Source: Syntrophaceae bacterium
Lineage (GTDB): Bacteria > Desulfobacterota > BSN033 > UBA1163
DNA length: 41,094 bases
Direction: 5' to 3'
Assembly (NCBI GenBank): GCA_013388645.1
Contig: JACAEV010000229.1
Coordinates: 1-41,094, forward strand
Below, in pieces: positions 8,134-17,228 of the stretch; the first letter of the stretch is position 1, and every line of letters begins with the position of its first letter. The position numbers were made by a program, and so were the translations under genes. The notes beneath the pieces were generated by a model. The model saw only the letters and a program-made list of their open reading frames with translations, was not told the origin of the DNA and made no database searches.

Positions 8134-8916
8134 TTAACCCAACGGAGGATGATCGGGTGATTTGGGTTTAAGGAAATCCAAAATGGCCTCCCTCACCTTT
8201 TCGATGTCCACTTTGGTATTAATGCATGGACCGTTTGGCCTTTCATTCAGAATTCCAATTACCGGAATGGGATAACTATCCTGGATCCCACTGGTCAAGT
8301 CGAGTTCACAGGCAACGGCCACGATCGCCTCCGGCCTATTTTCCACAATAATTCTTCTCGCTAAGGTCCCCCCTGTCGCCACAGCGATCTTTACTTGATA
8401 TTGATCGGAGAGTTCATTTAAATCTTTAATTTCGCACTTTCCGCAACCTTTACAGTTCTTGACATTCCCTGTAATCTTAATCTGACAATCAAAATCCTGA
8501 ATACAGTGAGGAAGTAGGATCAATAAGTTATTGGGTCGCGTCCGGTGGTGGTTAGACCGGACGAGATGATTATTTAACTCGATGAAGGATTGCTGAACTT
8601 TTTCTTTCGATACCCCGACCAATCGACCCATTAAGATCATAAAAGGGAAAAGGACCTTGGCTACAATCCCCCTTAATTTATGGGAAAGTAAAATATCCTT
8701 TCTCATGAAGATGGTGAAGACAAGGAGGAGACCCCCTGAAAGCATGAGAATGACCAAGATCCCAAGGATGACGGTAAAGAGAAGCGGAAGGGAGGGATGA
8801 ATATTTTTCAACCCCACCATCGGGACATACCAGATCAGAAAGATGAGAAAGAAGAGGATCAAACAGGTCAAAACCAAAAGTCCGATAAAGATTCTCTTCT
8901 TGGGTTTAATGTCCAA
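8134..8916 (-). CDS. DUF116 family membrane protein
   Basis: This 260-residue protein has two N-terminal membrane helices (about 10-32 and 42-70) and a cytoplasmic cysteine-rich domain typical of DUF116. The motifs include LLPHCIQDFDCQIKI, NCKGCGKCEIKDL, VATGGTLARRII, AVACELDLTSGI and GPCINTKVD. The Cys pattern suggests a metal or Fe-S site, but the biochemical function of DUF116 is not established. Genes of this family are often found beside fmt and rsmB in related bacteria, as here. The start is TTG at 8916 with GAGGTAACA directly before it. Confidence 0.85.
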   Translation of the reverse strand: MDIKPKKRIFIGLLVLTCLILFFLIFLIWYVPMVGLKNIHPSLPLLFTVILGILVILMLSGGLLLVFTIFMRKDILLSHKLRGIVAKVLFPFMILMGRLVGVSKEKVQQSFIELNNHLVRSNHHRTRPNNLLILLPHCIQDFDCQIKITGNVKNCKGCGKCEIKDLNELSDQYQVKIAVATGGTLARRIIVENRPEAIVAVACELDLTSGIQDSYPIPVIGILNERPNGPCINTKVDIEKVREAILDFLKPKSPDHPPLG

Positions 8917-9297
8917 TGTTACCTCAATCTGTTCAAAAGGGTCACTCCGCCGTTCAGAATATCCTAAAAATTTTTTATCCCGAACTCATCACTCCGAACT
9001 TTAGACCAAATCCTCCCTCGCCTCGAAGGCGAGGGGTTCCTAAAACATATCGACTTCAAGTCGACTTGGGTCCTAATTCCCTCTTCTTCGTCATTCCTGC
9101 GGAAGCAGGAATCCAGACTTGTCCCTGCGAAAGCAGGGAACCATATAAAGAACTTCCTGGATACCCGCTTTCGCGGGTATGACGGAATGGTCGGGTTCAT
9201 TCTCATATTTGGCTCATGTTCACTCTGTTCACATTTCGCCTATTTTCGCTCCGCCTCAAGGCGAGGGGTTTCCACCATTCCCAATGGAGACACTAAA
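8917..9297. other. Repeat-rich spacer between DUF116 and fmt
   Basis: No gene. The spacer holds a perfect hairpin CCCTCGCCTCGAAGGCGAGGG (near 9014-9035), the short palindrome CGACTTCAAGTCG (near 9051-9063), a VIPAHAGIQ-type inverted-repeat element (9089-9186), and a second partial copy of the first hairpin (near 9250-9270, CCGCCTCAAGGCGAGGGG). Short open frames over this stretch on both strands are translations of the repeats. Confidence 0.65.
9089..9186. repeat. VIPAHAGIQ-type inverted-repeat element, copy 2
   Basis: The left part is CGTCATTCCTGCGGAAGCAG followed by GAATCCAG. The right part is CTGGATACCCGCTTTCGC followed by GGGTATGACG. The two halves are imperfect reverse complements, and an internal hairpin (CCCTGCGAAAGCAGGG) lies between them. 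It matches the core of the element at 1188-1329 but not that copy's outer TCGTAAAAAGTC ends. No transposase is present. Confidence 0.65.
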
Positions 9298-10242
9298 TCA
9301 ATGAAAAACGGTTCCCACAGGGATGGAGTGTCCGGAGAGGAAGTCACGAATGATCATCTTTCTCCTTCCCTCCAATTGGATTTCCTTGATCAGGAAGGAA
9401 TCCTTCCCTGTTTCCACCTCAATGAAATCTGACCCCACCCAGACCACCCCACCCGGGTTTCCTGTCTGGGGTCTTTCTCTGACTTCTCCTTTATAAATTT
9501 TTAACCATTGGTCACCCCATTTCGTAAAGGCACCAGGCCAAGGATTGAATGCCCGGACCTGACGATCAATCTCCATGGCCTGCCTCTTCCAATCGATATG
9601 CCCATCCTCCTTTTTAAAAGGCGGGGCATAGGTGGCCTTCGAGTGGTCCTGTGGGATAGGGTGAATATTTCCCGCCTTCATCCTCTCTACCGTCTCCTTG
9701 AGCAATTGGGCTCCTAAGCCGGCCAATCGATCATGGAGGGTTTCACACGTTTCTTCCTTTCCGATAGGGGTCTCCACTTGCAACAGAATATCTCCTGTAT
9801 CCATCCCTTCATCCATCATCATGGTGGTAATACCTGTGCTGATCTCCCCATTTAGAATGGACCAGGCAATGGGAGCGGCTCCCCGATATTTGGGGAGTAA
9901 GGAGGCATGCACATTGATCGCTCCGTATTTTGGAATTTTTAAAATGGACTTCGGTAAAATTTGACCAAAAGCGACTACGATGACGAGATCGGGCTGAAGA
10001 CCCCTGAGGGTCTCCTGAAAAGCTTCCTCCCTCACCCTTTCAGGCTGGAGGAGGGTGAGGTGATGTCGAAGGGCCAGTTCCTTCACCGGTGGAAAAACAA
10101 CCTTTCTCCCCCTTCCCTTTTCCCTGTCGGGTTGGGTGACCACGGCGACCACCTGATCAGCGCCCTCCAAAAGAGCATGTAGGGGCAGGAGGGCAAATGA
10201 CGGGGTGCCGAAAAAGACGATCCTCCAAGGTGGTGCCTTCAA
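9298..10242 (-). CDS. fmt: Methionyl-tRNA formyltransferase
   Basis: Fmt transfers a formyl group from 10-formyl-tetrahydrofolate to initiator Met-tRNA, allowing formyl-Met initiation. The protein is 314 residues, as usual. It starts with the Rossmann strand RIVFFGTPSFALLPL. The signature NVHASLLPKYRGAAPI contains the formyl-THF-binding and catalytic Asn/His, and the matching Asp lies in GMDTGDILLQ. The C-terminal beta-barrel tRNA-binding domain begins near residue 205 (FNPWPGAFTKW). The ATG at 10242 overlaps the def stop codon by four bases, so def and fmt are translationally coupled and act in consecutive steps of the formyl-Met cycle. Confidence 0.95.
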   Translation of the reverse strand: MKAPPWRIVFFGTPSFALLPLHALLEGADQVVAVVTQPDREKGRGRKVVFPPVKELALRHHLTLLQPERVREEAFQETLRGLQPDLVIVVAFGQILPKSILKIPKYGAINVHASLLPKYRGAAPIAWSILNGEISTGITTMMMDEGMDTGDILLQVETPIGKEETCETLHDRLAGLGAQLLKETVERMKAGNIHPIPQDHSKATYAPPFKKEDGHIDWKRQAMEIDRQVRAFNPWPGAFTKWGDQWLKIYKGEVRERPQTGNPGGVVWVGSDFIEVETGKDSFLIKEIQLEGRRKMIIRDFLSGHSIPVGTVFH

Positions 10243-10754
10243 CTTTTTTCTTCCTTACGTTTTTCTTTCTTTAACTTATTCCGGTAAATTTCTCTCTTCA
10301 GTCGACTCACCCTATCCAAAATGAGAATGCCATTGATGTGATCAATCTCGTGTTGAAGGGCCATCGCTAATATTCCCTCCCCCCTCAATTCCACCTCAAT
10401 TCCATCGGGAGATAACCCTTTTACATAAACCTTTTCTTTTCTTTTCACCTTTTCAAGACAATCGGGGACGCTCAAACATCCTTCTTCATGGTCTATCTCA
10501 CCTTCTTCCGAGATGATCTCAGGGTTGATCAAGGCAAAAAAACCATATCGGGAGTCCATAGGGCTCACATCGAGAACAATCACCCTCTGAGAGACGCCCA
10601 CCTGACAGGCCGCCAGACCGATCCCACCTGCCTGATACATCGTCTCTCTCATGTCTTGTATCAGTTGTTTGACTCCCTTGTCAATTTGGCTCACTGCATC
10701 AGAGCGCTTCTTCAAATTAGGATGGGGGTACTTCAGAATTTCTAAAACAGCCAT
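10239..10754 (-). CDS. def: Peptide deformylase
   Basis: This enzyme removes the formyl group from nascent proteins. The 171-residue protein carries motif 1 GIGLAACQVG (44-53), motif 2 EEGCLSVP with metal ligand Cys93, and motif 3 QHEIDHING with His135, Glu136 and His139. Motif 1 has Cys50 where proline is most common (GLAAPQ); other residues are tolerated there in this family. The tail is strongly basic (KLKKEKRKEEKS). ATG at 10754 lies four bases after the lgt stop, with GGGAG upstream. It overlaps fmt downstream. Confidence 0.94.
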   Translation of the reverse strand: MAVLEILKYPHPNLKKRSDAVSQIDKGVKQLIQDMRETMYQAGGIGLAACQVGVSQRVIVLDVSPMDSRYGFFALINPEIISEEGEIDHEEGCLSVPDCLEKVKRKEKVYVKGLSPDGIEVELRGEGILAMALQHEIDHINGILILDRVSRLKREIYRNKLKKEKRKEEKS

Positions 10755-10758
10755 CTTT

Positions 10759-11529
10759 TCATCTCCCGTATTTTTTCTTCATATAAAATAACATAAAAAG
10801 AGAGAAAATGGCTAATAGCGTTCCGATCCCCTGGGAGGTAGAAAGAAGATTTCCAAAGAAAAACCCCCTGGGATCCCCTCTGAGGGTTTCGATGAAGAAG
10901 CGTGTGAGGGCGTAGAGTAGAAGTAAAAGCCAGAAGATTTGGCCATCAAAGGTTTTTCTCTTCTCCATCCAGTTCAAAAAGAAAAAGAGGGCTAAACCAT
11001 TGGCCGCCTCATAAAGTTGAGTGGGATGAAGCATGACATTTAATGGGGCTAACGAATGAGGGTTTCTAAAAACCACACCCCACGGCAAGGACGTCTCTTT
11101 CCCATAACAACATCCAGCGAAGAAGCAACCTAATCTTCCGAAAAAGAGACCCAAAGCGATCAGAGGAGAAAACAGGTCGGCTATTTTCCAGATGGGTAAC
11201 CGGTGCCATCTCATATACCAAAAAGAAACGCCGACGGCAAGGACCAGCCCTCCATAAAAGACCAATCCTCCCTCCCCAAGGTTAAATATCTGTAGAGGGT
11301 TTTGGCGATATTCATTGAAATGGATCAAACCAAAAAGGAGTCTCGACCCGATGATCGCAGATAAGACGGTATAGAAAAAAAGGTCGATGAGATTCCCAAA
11401 AGAAATTCCGATGGTTGATTTTCGAATTCTCAGGCTGGCCAAGACGAACGTCGTAATAAAACCTAAAGCGATAAAAAACCCGTAAGCATAAACCTTGAAG
11501 CTGCCGATTTGAATCAGGATGGGGTACAT
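10759..11529 (-). CDS. lgt: Prolipoprotein diacylglyceryl transferase
   Basis: Lgt adds diacylglycerol from phosphatidylglycerol to the lipobox cysteine of prolipoproteins in the inner membrane. The 256-residue protein has about seven hydrophobic segments. The signature GRLGCFFAGCCYGKE is followed by HPTQLYEA, and the conserved early residues YAYGFFIALGF are present. ATG at 11529 has no good ribosome site; the sequence upstream is repeat-derived. The next enzyme of lipoprotein maturation (LspA) is the upstream neighbour, separated by a repeat-filled gap of 260 bases. Confidence 0.94.
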   Translation of the reverse strand: MYPILIQIGSFKVYAYGFFIALGFITTFVLASLRIRKSTIGISFGNLIDLFFYTVLSAIIGSRLLFGLIHFNEYRQNPLQIFNLGEGGLVFYGGLVLAVGVSFWYMRWHRLPIWKIADLFSPLIALGLFFGRLGCFFAGCCYGKETSLPWGVVFRNPHSLAPLNVMLHPTQLYEAANGLALFFFLNWMEKRKTFDGQIFWLLLLLYALTRFFIETLRGDPRGFFFGNLLSTSQGIGTLLAIFSLFMLFYMKKKYGR

Positions 11530-11789
11530 ATTAAGGGATGAAGAATTATAAGTTACCAGTTACAAGTTATAAGTTACTAATCAGTCCATAATTGTATGGA
11601 CATTGAAGACCAAATCCCTCCTCCCCTCCCTTTTGCAAAGGGAGGAATTACCCCTCTTTGGCAAAGGGGTAAAGGGAGATTTTCAGAACGATATGTCTTT
11701 TAAATTATGGACTCCTTAGTATAAGTTATGAGTTACAAACCGTGAGCGATGTATTGGATGCTACGGATGAACGATGATTCCATAAGGAT
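11530..11789. repeat. AAGTTA-type iterated repeats and MITE-like element in lgt-lspA gap
   Basis: The lgt-proximal part (11549-11579) and the stretch at 11719-11738 consist of degenerate repeats of AAGTTAC/TATAAGTTA. Between them lies a 131-bp nested inverted-repeat element (11583-11713). No gene is supported here. The repeats have replaced any normal ribosome site ahead of lgt. Confidence 0.6.
11583..11713. repeat. 131-bp MITE-like nested palindrome
   Basis: The outer ends are an 11-bp perfect inverted repeat, AGTCCATAATT (11583-11593) and AATTATGGACT (11703-11713). Nested inside are CTCCCTTTTGCAAAGGGAG, CCCCTCTTTGGCAAAGGGG, and the pair AAATCCCTCC / GGGAGATTT. There is no coding capacity. 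The element appears to have inserted into a tract of AAGTTA repeats, which continues on both sides. It is probably a mobile non-autonomous element. Confidence 0.6.
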
Positions 11790-12305
11790 TCATCCAGGGC
11801 TTTTTAGTTTCTTTCTTTCCTGTTTCAATAATTCTAAAACCAACAAACCGATCCCAATACAAATAACAGAATCTGCAATATTAAACGTAGGCCAGGGATT
11901 AAAAATCCGCCAGGGCAAAAAAGGAAGGTAAAATTGGAGAAAATCGATCACTTCTCCATACCGGAATCGGTCGATCAGATTTCCAATGGCACCACTTAGA
12001 ATGAGAGATAATGAGAGGGCAAGGAGTCTTTCGTGGTCCTTTATCTTAATGAATAGGAAGGTAATCGCTCCAATCGCCGTCAAGGAGACAAAGATGAAGA
12101 GCAAAGAACCCGATCCCCCTTTTTCACCTCCAAAAATTCCAAAGGCTCCACCTGTATTTCGAACATGAATGATGCTGAAAAACCCTTCTATCACCTCCAC
12201 CTTTTGATAGAGAGCCAGTTTTTCGACCACGACATATTTGGTCCACTGATCCAAGATGAGAATCCCGATAGAGAAGATTAAAAGGATCCAATACTTACGT
12301 TTCAT
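11790..12305 (-). CDS. lspA: Lipoprotein signal peptidase (signal peptidase II)
   Basis: LspA cleaves signal peptides of diacylglyceryl-modified prolipoproteins in the inner membrane. The 171-residue protein has four membrane helices. Family motifs are DQWTKYVV near the N-terminus, HVRNTGGAFGIF, GNLIDRFRYGEVIDFL (first catalytic Asp) and FNIADS (second catalytic Asp). A short glycine/serine insertion (GGEKGGSGS) lies in the periplasmic loop. It follows ileS by 64 bases on the same strand, the classic ileS-lspA pairing. The ribosome site is weak, so coupling to ileS transcription is likely. Confidence 0.94.
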   Translation of the reverse strand: MKRKYWILLIFSIGILILDQWTKYVVVEKLALYQKVEVIEGFFSIIHVRNTGGAFGIFGGEKGGSGSLLFIFVSLTAIGAITFLFIKIKDHERLLALSLSLILSGAIGNLIDRFRYGEVIDFLQFYLPFLPWRIFNPWPTFNIADSVICIGIGLLVLELLKQERKKLKSPG

Positions 12306-12369
12306 TGGTAGGATTCCAGTCTATAGCTCAAAAACCAAACTGAGGGCTTTTCGGCCAAGAGCTTTCAGC

Positions 12370-15132
12370 TCAATGCTGAATCGCTTCAAGACACCTCTGG
12401 CAGATGGCGGGATGATCTGCGTGACGGCCCACGCTCACCTCATAGTTCCAGCACCGTTCGCATTTCTTTCCTTCCGCTCGGAGCACTTCCACTCCGATCT
12501 CTTTTTCGTCCTCCCCTCGGTGAAGGGTAACGGATGAGACGATAAAAATAAATTTCAAGTCTGCCTGATAAGGCTGGAGAAATGAATAAACCTTTTCAGG
12601 AAGATGAAGATGAACCTGTGCATCCAACGAAAGCCCAATTTTCTTTTCCTTCCGAGCCTCTTCGAGGGCTTTGGTCACGACCGCTCGAATTTCCCAAACC
12701 CGTTCCCATCGCTCATTCAGGGCATCGTCCAAATACTCTTTTTTGATTTCAGGAAAGGAGGTCAAATGAACACTTTCGGCCTTCCCGGGCTCTTGGGGGA
12801 TTGCCTTCCAAACTTCCTCGGTGGTAAAAGAGAGGATGGGAGCCATGAGGCAGGTCAGGGCCTTTAAAATTTCGTATAGGGCTGTTTGGGCGGATCTTCT
12901 CCCCTGAGAATGAGAAGAAAATGTGTAAAGCCGGTCTTTCAAAATATCAAAATAGAGAGCGCTCATCTCTACCGCGCAAAAATTCTGAACACTGTGGTAG
13001 ACCATATGGAATTCGAATCTTTCATAAGCTTCACGAACCCGAGAGATCAGTCTTTGAAGCTGATGGAGAGCCCACCGGTCAATCTCAGGGAGGTCCGGGT
13101 AGGGGACCCGGTCCTTTTCGGGGTTGAAGTCATAGAGATTTCCTAAGAGAAACCGATAGGTATTTCGAATTCGAAAGTAACTATCAGCCAATCGTTTCAG
13201 AATTTCATTGGAGATCTTAATATCATCTTTATAATCTTCCGCAGCAACCCAGAGCCTCAGGACATCTGCCCCCAATTGATTGATGACCTCTTCGGGTGCG
13301 ATCACATTTCCTGCTGACTTAGACATCTTTTTTCCCTCCCCATCCACGACAAATCCGTGGGTGAGAACGGATCGATAAGGAGCCCGACCTCTGGTCCCCA
13401 CAGAGGTCAAAAGGGAGCTGTGGAACCATCCCCGGTGCTGATCACTTCCTTCCAAATAGAGACTGGCGGGAAATTCAAGGTCGTCCCGCTTCTCCAAGAC
13501 GGCGGCATAGGAAACACCTGAATCGAACCAGACATCCAGAATGTCCATCTCTTTGACAAACTCCTTTCCGCCACATTGAGCACATTGGATCCCTTTGGGC
13601 ATTAGGCGACCGGCTTCCTCTTGAAACCAGATATCTGCCCCTTTCTCTTCAAAAAGGCGAACGACATGATCGATGGTCTCCTGATTGACCAGAGCTTGGC
13701 GGCAGGCAGTGCAATAAAATACGGTAATGGGGATCCCCCAAGCCCTCTGCCTCGAAACACACCAATCCGGTCGATTCTCAATCATCCCATAAATCCGATC
13801 CTTTCCCCAAGGAGGAATCCAGGTGACTTCGTTGATGGACTTCAATGCATTCTTTCTCAATCCCCTTTTATCCATCGAGATGAACCATTGTTCGGTGGCC
13901 CGAAAGATGATCGGGTCGTTGGTTCGCCAGCAATGCGGATAGGAGTGCACCATCATCTCCTCTTTAAGGAGGGCCCCCACCTCAGCCAGTTTCTTGTTTA
14001 CCGCCTCGTTGGCATCGAAAACAAACTGTCCGGCAAAAAAAAGAACATCCGGGGTAAATCGGCCATCATCATCAACAGGACTGTAAATATCCAAACCATA
14101 TTGCACTCCGCTCTCATAGTCCTCCTGACCATGGCCAGGTGCGGTATGAACACAACCGGTCCCAGCATCCAATGTCACATAGGGGGCGAGAATGATGAGG
14201 GAGTCCCGGTCGAGGAACGGATGCCGACACCTCAGCCCCTCTAATTGTTTCCCTGAAAATTTTTCTAATACTGGATATTCTTTAATCCCGAATTTCTCCA
14301 TCACGCCTTCCAAGAGACCCTCTGCTAAAATGTAGATCTCTCCTTTTACCTCCACCGCCACATAGGTGAAATCCGGGTGAAGGGCAATGGCTAAATTGGC
14401 TGGAATCGTCCAGGGAGTGGTGGTCCAGATGATGACGAAGATGGGTTTGCCCATGAGGCTTGGAAAATCTTTCCCCATCTCAGAGACCATTTTGAATTTG
14501 ACATAGATGGAAGAGGAATGGTGGTCTTCATATTTAACCTCGGCTTCGGCTAATGCCGTCTTACACGTCGGGCACCAGTGAACAGGTTTCTTTCCTTTAT
14601 AAACGGACCCATCCAAGAGAAACTTTCCAAATTCTCTGACAATCGTCGCCTGATATTCAAAATTCATAGTCAAATAGGGATGCTCCCACTCCCCAAAGAC
14701 CCCAAGGCGCTTAAATTCCTCTCTCTGAATGCCCACAAACTTAGAGGCATACTCCCGGGAGCGTTTGCGGATTTCAATAATGGAAAACTCCCCTTTTTTT
14801 GCCCCGAAACTCTTTTCCACTTCGTGCTCAACCGGCAATCCATGGCAGTCCCATCCTGGAACATAATGGCTGTCGAATCCGGCCATGAATTTCGATTTCA
14901 CGATGAAGTCTTTCAGAATTTTATTCAGAGCTGTCCCGATGTGAATGTTTCCATTCGCATAGGGAGGCCCATCGTGAAGAATATATTTAGGTCTTCCCTT
15001 GGATCGTTCAATTAACTGGCGATAGATACCCTTCTCCTCCCATGCCTTAAGAATATCTGGCTCCCTCTTGGCCAAGTTGGCTTTCATGGGGAAGTCGGTT
15101 TTAGGAAGATTCAAAGTTTGACGGTAATCCAT
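12370..15132 (-). CDS. ileS: Isoleucyl-tRNA synthetase
   Basis: IleRS charges tRNA-Ile with isoleucine. The 920-residue protein has the class I HIGH region as [12 protein letters not shown] (HIGT at 64-67, a common variant), the editing (CP1) domain with [16 protein letters not shown], the second signature KMSKSAGN, and WFHSSLLTS. The C-terminal zinc finger is intact (Cys891, Cys894, Cys911, Cys914; CERCWNYE...CQRC). ATG at 15132 has AGGAAGGAAAG upstream. It heads the minus-strand housekeeping block. The leader was inspected for a T-box and none was found; it does contain a perfect 12-bp palindrome at 15152-15163. Confidence 0.96.
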   Translation of the reverse strand: MDYRQTLNLPKTDFPMKANLAKREPDILKAWEEKGIYRQLIERSKGRPKYILHDGPPYANGNIHIGTALNKILKDFIVKSKFMAGFDSHYVPGWDCHGLPVEHEVEKSFGAKKGEFSIIEIRKRSREYASKFVGIQREEFKRLGVFGEWEHPYLTMNFEYQATIVREFGKFLLDGSVYKGKKPVHWCPTCKTALAEAEVKYEDHHSSSIYVKFKMVSEMGKDFPSLMGKPIFVIIWTTTPWTIPANLAIALHPDFTYVAVEVKGEIYILAEGLLEGVMEKFGIKEYPVLEKFSGKQLEGLRCRHPFLDRDSLIILAPYVTLDAGTGCVHTAPGHGQEDYESGVQYGLDIYSPVDDDGRFTPDVLFFAGQFVFDANEAVNKKLAEVGALLKEEMMVHSYPHCWRTNDPIIFRATEQWFISMDKRGLRKNALKSINEVTWIPPWGKDRIYGMIENRPDWCVSRQRAWGIPITVFYCTACRQALVNQETIDHVVRLFEEKGADIWFQEEAGRLMPKGIQCAQCGGKEFVKEMDILDVWFDSGVSYAAVLEKRDDLEFPASLYLEGSDQHRGWFHSSLLTSVGTRGRAPYRSVLTHGFVVDGEGKKMSKSAGNVIAPEEVINQLGADVLRLWVAAEDYKDDIKISNEILKRLADSYFRIRNTYRFLLGNLYDFNPEKDRVPYPDLPEIDRWALHQLQRLISRVREAYERFEFHMVYHSVQNFCAVEMSALYFDILKDRLYTFSSHSQGRRSAQTALYEILKALTCLMAPILSFTTEEVWKAIPQEPGKAESVHLTSFPEIKKEYLDDALNERWERVWEIRAVVTKALEEARKEKKIGLSLDAQVHLHLPEKVYSFLQPYQADLKFIFIVSSVTLHRGEDEKEIGVEVLRAEGKKCERCWNYEVSVGRHADHPAICQRCLEAIQH

Positions 15133-15271
15133 TTTCTTTCCTTCCTATTCAAAGTGATCACTTCCGATTTTTTTTCGTTGAACGACAATGAAAAATCTAT
15201 TATGTTTAGGACTATTTAATTAACATAAAAACAAGCGCTTATCAATGTTTTCGTGATCGGAGGGGAGTAAG

Positions 15272-15805
15272 ATGAAAACAAAAAAGAAAAGAGAAAGGCC
15301 TCAGGGTGTGAAAAAAAGAAGCCCTGACCGGAAATGGAGGTCTATCTTAGAAGGGGTCTCTCCGGAGGCCCCTTCCCTCTCCCAAGCCTATCAATTGACC
15401 CGGCGAGCCTCTCGGGTGGGATTCGACTGGCCAAACCTCGAAGGGGTGTTAAAAAAATTAGAGGAAGAGTTAAGAGAGCTCAAGGAGGCCCTTCTTCTCC
15501 AAAATAGAAAAAGAATTCGTGAAGAAATAGGGGACCTCCTTTTTGTCTTAGCCAATATCTCCCGGTTTCTTCACATCCATCCAGAGGGGGCGTTAAAAAC
15601 AACCTTAAAGAAATTTATGGCTCGATTTAATTATATCGAGAGAACGCTCCACCAGGAAGGAAAATCCCTTCAGGACTCTGACCTGATGGAAATGGACTGG
15701 CTATGGGAAGAATCGAAAAAGAAAAGAGAGGATGGCGTAGGATGGTGGAACCGACGGGCGGGAAATAGCAATCGGAGAGCTATAAAGCGAACTCGGCGAT
15801 GTTGA
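15272..15805 (+). CDS. mazG: MazG-like nucleotide pyrophosphohydrolase
   Basis: This 177-residue protein contains one MazG domain (about 35-135), opening SLSQAYQLTRRASRVGFDWP. The metal-binding pattern is EEELRELKEAL followed by EEIGDLLFVLANI (the E-x-x-E and E-x-x-D clusters), then KFMARFNYIE. MazG hydrolyses NTPs to NMP and pyrophosphate. Full-length MazG has two such domains and about 260 residues, so this is a single-domain form matching the C-terminal half. Both ends are basic. ATG at 15272 has CGGAGGGGAG upstream. Its 3' end overlaps the convergent HD-GYP gene by 26 bases. Confidence 0.85.
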   Translation: MKTKKKRERPQGVKKRSPDRKWRSILEGVSPEAPSLSQAYQLTRRASRVGFDWPNLEGVLKKLEEELRELKEALLLQNRKRIREEIGDLLFVLANISRFLHIHPEGALKTTLKKFMARFNYIERTLHQEGKSLQDSDLMEMDWLWEESKKKREDGVGWWNRRAGNSNRRAIKRTRRC

Positions 15806-17228
15806 TATGATACTCGTTTGGATCGAGGGTCTTGACCACGCTTCGTTTAAACTCCTTGCTCTCCTCGTCTCTCTCCCTCAAGTCTACGACATCGCCCTTC
15901 CGGTATTCCCCATCTTTATAGTAAATCAGGCAAACTTTCGGTCGATCGATCAGCTCTGTCTCCTCATGAATCTGCGTGACAATCCCTATCTCATTGGTAT
16001 TCAACAATACCAGGGTTCCAAGGGGAAAGACCCCGATCATGTTAATAAAGACTTTCACCAACACCGGGTCGAAGTCTTTTCCGCTTCGCTCTAACATGAT
16101 CCCTAAAATTTTTTCGGACACATAAGGAAACCGGTTATACACTCTGGGTCTCACCAGCGCATCATAGAAATCGGCGAGGGTGATGATCCGGCCGAATAAA
16201 GAAACCTTTCTTTTTCGGGTCAGTCGGGGATATCCGGTCAAATCATATCGTAGGTGGTGCTCAAAAGCACCGTTCATCATCCGGGTGGAGAGCTCCCCCC
16301 ATTCTTTCATCTTCATGATCAGCTCGGTTCCCATAACAGGGTGGTACCGCATCATCGCCCATTCTTCCGGAGTGAGTTTCTCTGTTTTATTGAGGATGTC
16401 CTTTGGGATCTTCGTCTTCCCGATATCGTGAAATAGACCCGCCATGCCGAGATGGGAGAGATGTTTCTTCGGAATTCCGATGCGATGGCCAAGAACCATG
16501 GCGTAGATGGCCACATTGACCGAATGATTGAAGGTATATTCGTCATAATGTTTAATATTCGCCAAACCCAACAATGTGGAATCATCCTGCAGGATCGTGT
16601 TGACAGCGTTCTGCATGAGGCGTTTGGCCTTTCGGATATTCAGCATTTTCTGCTGTTGAATGCTGTCGATGACCTCTTTGATGAGAGCAATCGATTTAAA
16701 ATAGATCTCCTTAGAATATTTCTTTTGATCCTCCGAGTCGATATAGATCTCTTCGTCTTTAAACGATTCTAATTTACCGACGCGGACCGATTCGATGTTT
16801 CGATTTTCTAATCTTTGATTGAGATAGAGGTAATTGCTCTCGTTTCCTTCCTCCAACCCTGAAATCAGGTAGATGAATTCTCTGAGATCCTCTCGGCTCA
16901 TCTCCTCTAAAACTTCCACCTCTCCGATCCGCCGCTTTCTCATCTCATGCCAGAAAGCTTTAAAGAGGGGATACTTGTCCGCCTTGATGATCATACGGAT
17001 ATTATTGAAAAAGAAATTGTCACGAACAATTTTTAAGAAAAGATTCCCCTCCGATTGGATGATGTCGTTTACCACCTGGAGGCATTCCTGGATGAGATGA
17101 TCGATGAGGACATTCTTCCGGTCATAGAGCATTGCCCCTTTCAGAAGTCGATAGAACTTGATGACCCATTCTGTCCCTAATTGGGTGGAGAGGTGTTCTT
17201 GTTCAAGAGGAGATTTTTCTTCTGCCAT
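15780..17228 (-). CDS. HD-GYP domain phosphodiesterase-like protein
   Basis: From ATG 17228, whose A overlaps the stop of the HEAT gene, the protein is 482 residues. A GTG four codons upstream is an alternative start. Residues about 15-130 form an N-terminal domain also present in the upstream HEAT-repeat protein. The HD-GYP domain carries His235, the HD pair at 267-268 (LFHDIGKTKIP), His296, His324-His325 and the GYP at 332-334, with LADFYDAL as the last metal site. HD-GYP enzymes hydrolyse cyclic di-GMP or cGAMP. Here the usual HHER-DGTGYP reads HHLR-DLTGYP, so two usual residues are changed although the metal ligands remain. A C-terminal beta-rich region (about 400-450) follows. Confidence 0.85.
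   Translation of the reverse strand: MAEEKSPLEQEHLSTQLGTEWVIKFYRLLKGAMLYDRKNVLIDHLIQECLQVVNDIIQSEGNLFLKIVRDNFFFNNIRMIIKADKYPLFKAFWHEMRKRRIGEVEVLEEMSREDLREFIYLISGLEEGNESNYLYLNQRLENRNIESVRVGKLESFKDEEIYIDSEDQKKYSKEIYFKSIALIKEVIDSIQQQKMLNIRKAKRLMQNAVNTILQDDSTLLGLANIKHYDEYTFNHSVNVAIYAMVLGHRIGIPKKHLSHLGMAGLFHDIGKTKIPKDILNKTEKLTPEEWAMMRYHPVMGTELIMKMKEWGELSTRMMNGAFEHHLRYDLTGYPRLTRKRKVSLFGRIITLADFYDALVRPRVYNRFPYVSEKILGIMLERSGKDFDPVLVKVFINMIGVFPLGTLVLLNTNEIGIVTQIHEETELIDRPKVCLIYYKDGEYRKGDVVDLRERDEESKEFKRSVVKTLDPNEYHINIAEFAL

Noticed and set aside
8916-9206. Open frames of 80-88 codons on both strands
   Set aside because: They are translations of the VIPAHAGIQ-type palindrome and neighbouring hairpins (for example FRRNDEE and VIPAEAGIQ strings) and lack ribosome sites.
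15133-15271. T-box or other riboswitch ahead of ileS
   Set aside because: The leader was read for T-box conserved blocks and a terminator; none was found in these 139 bases.
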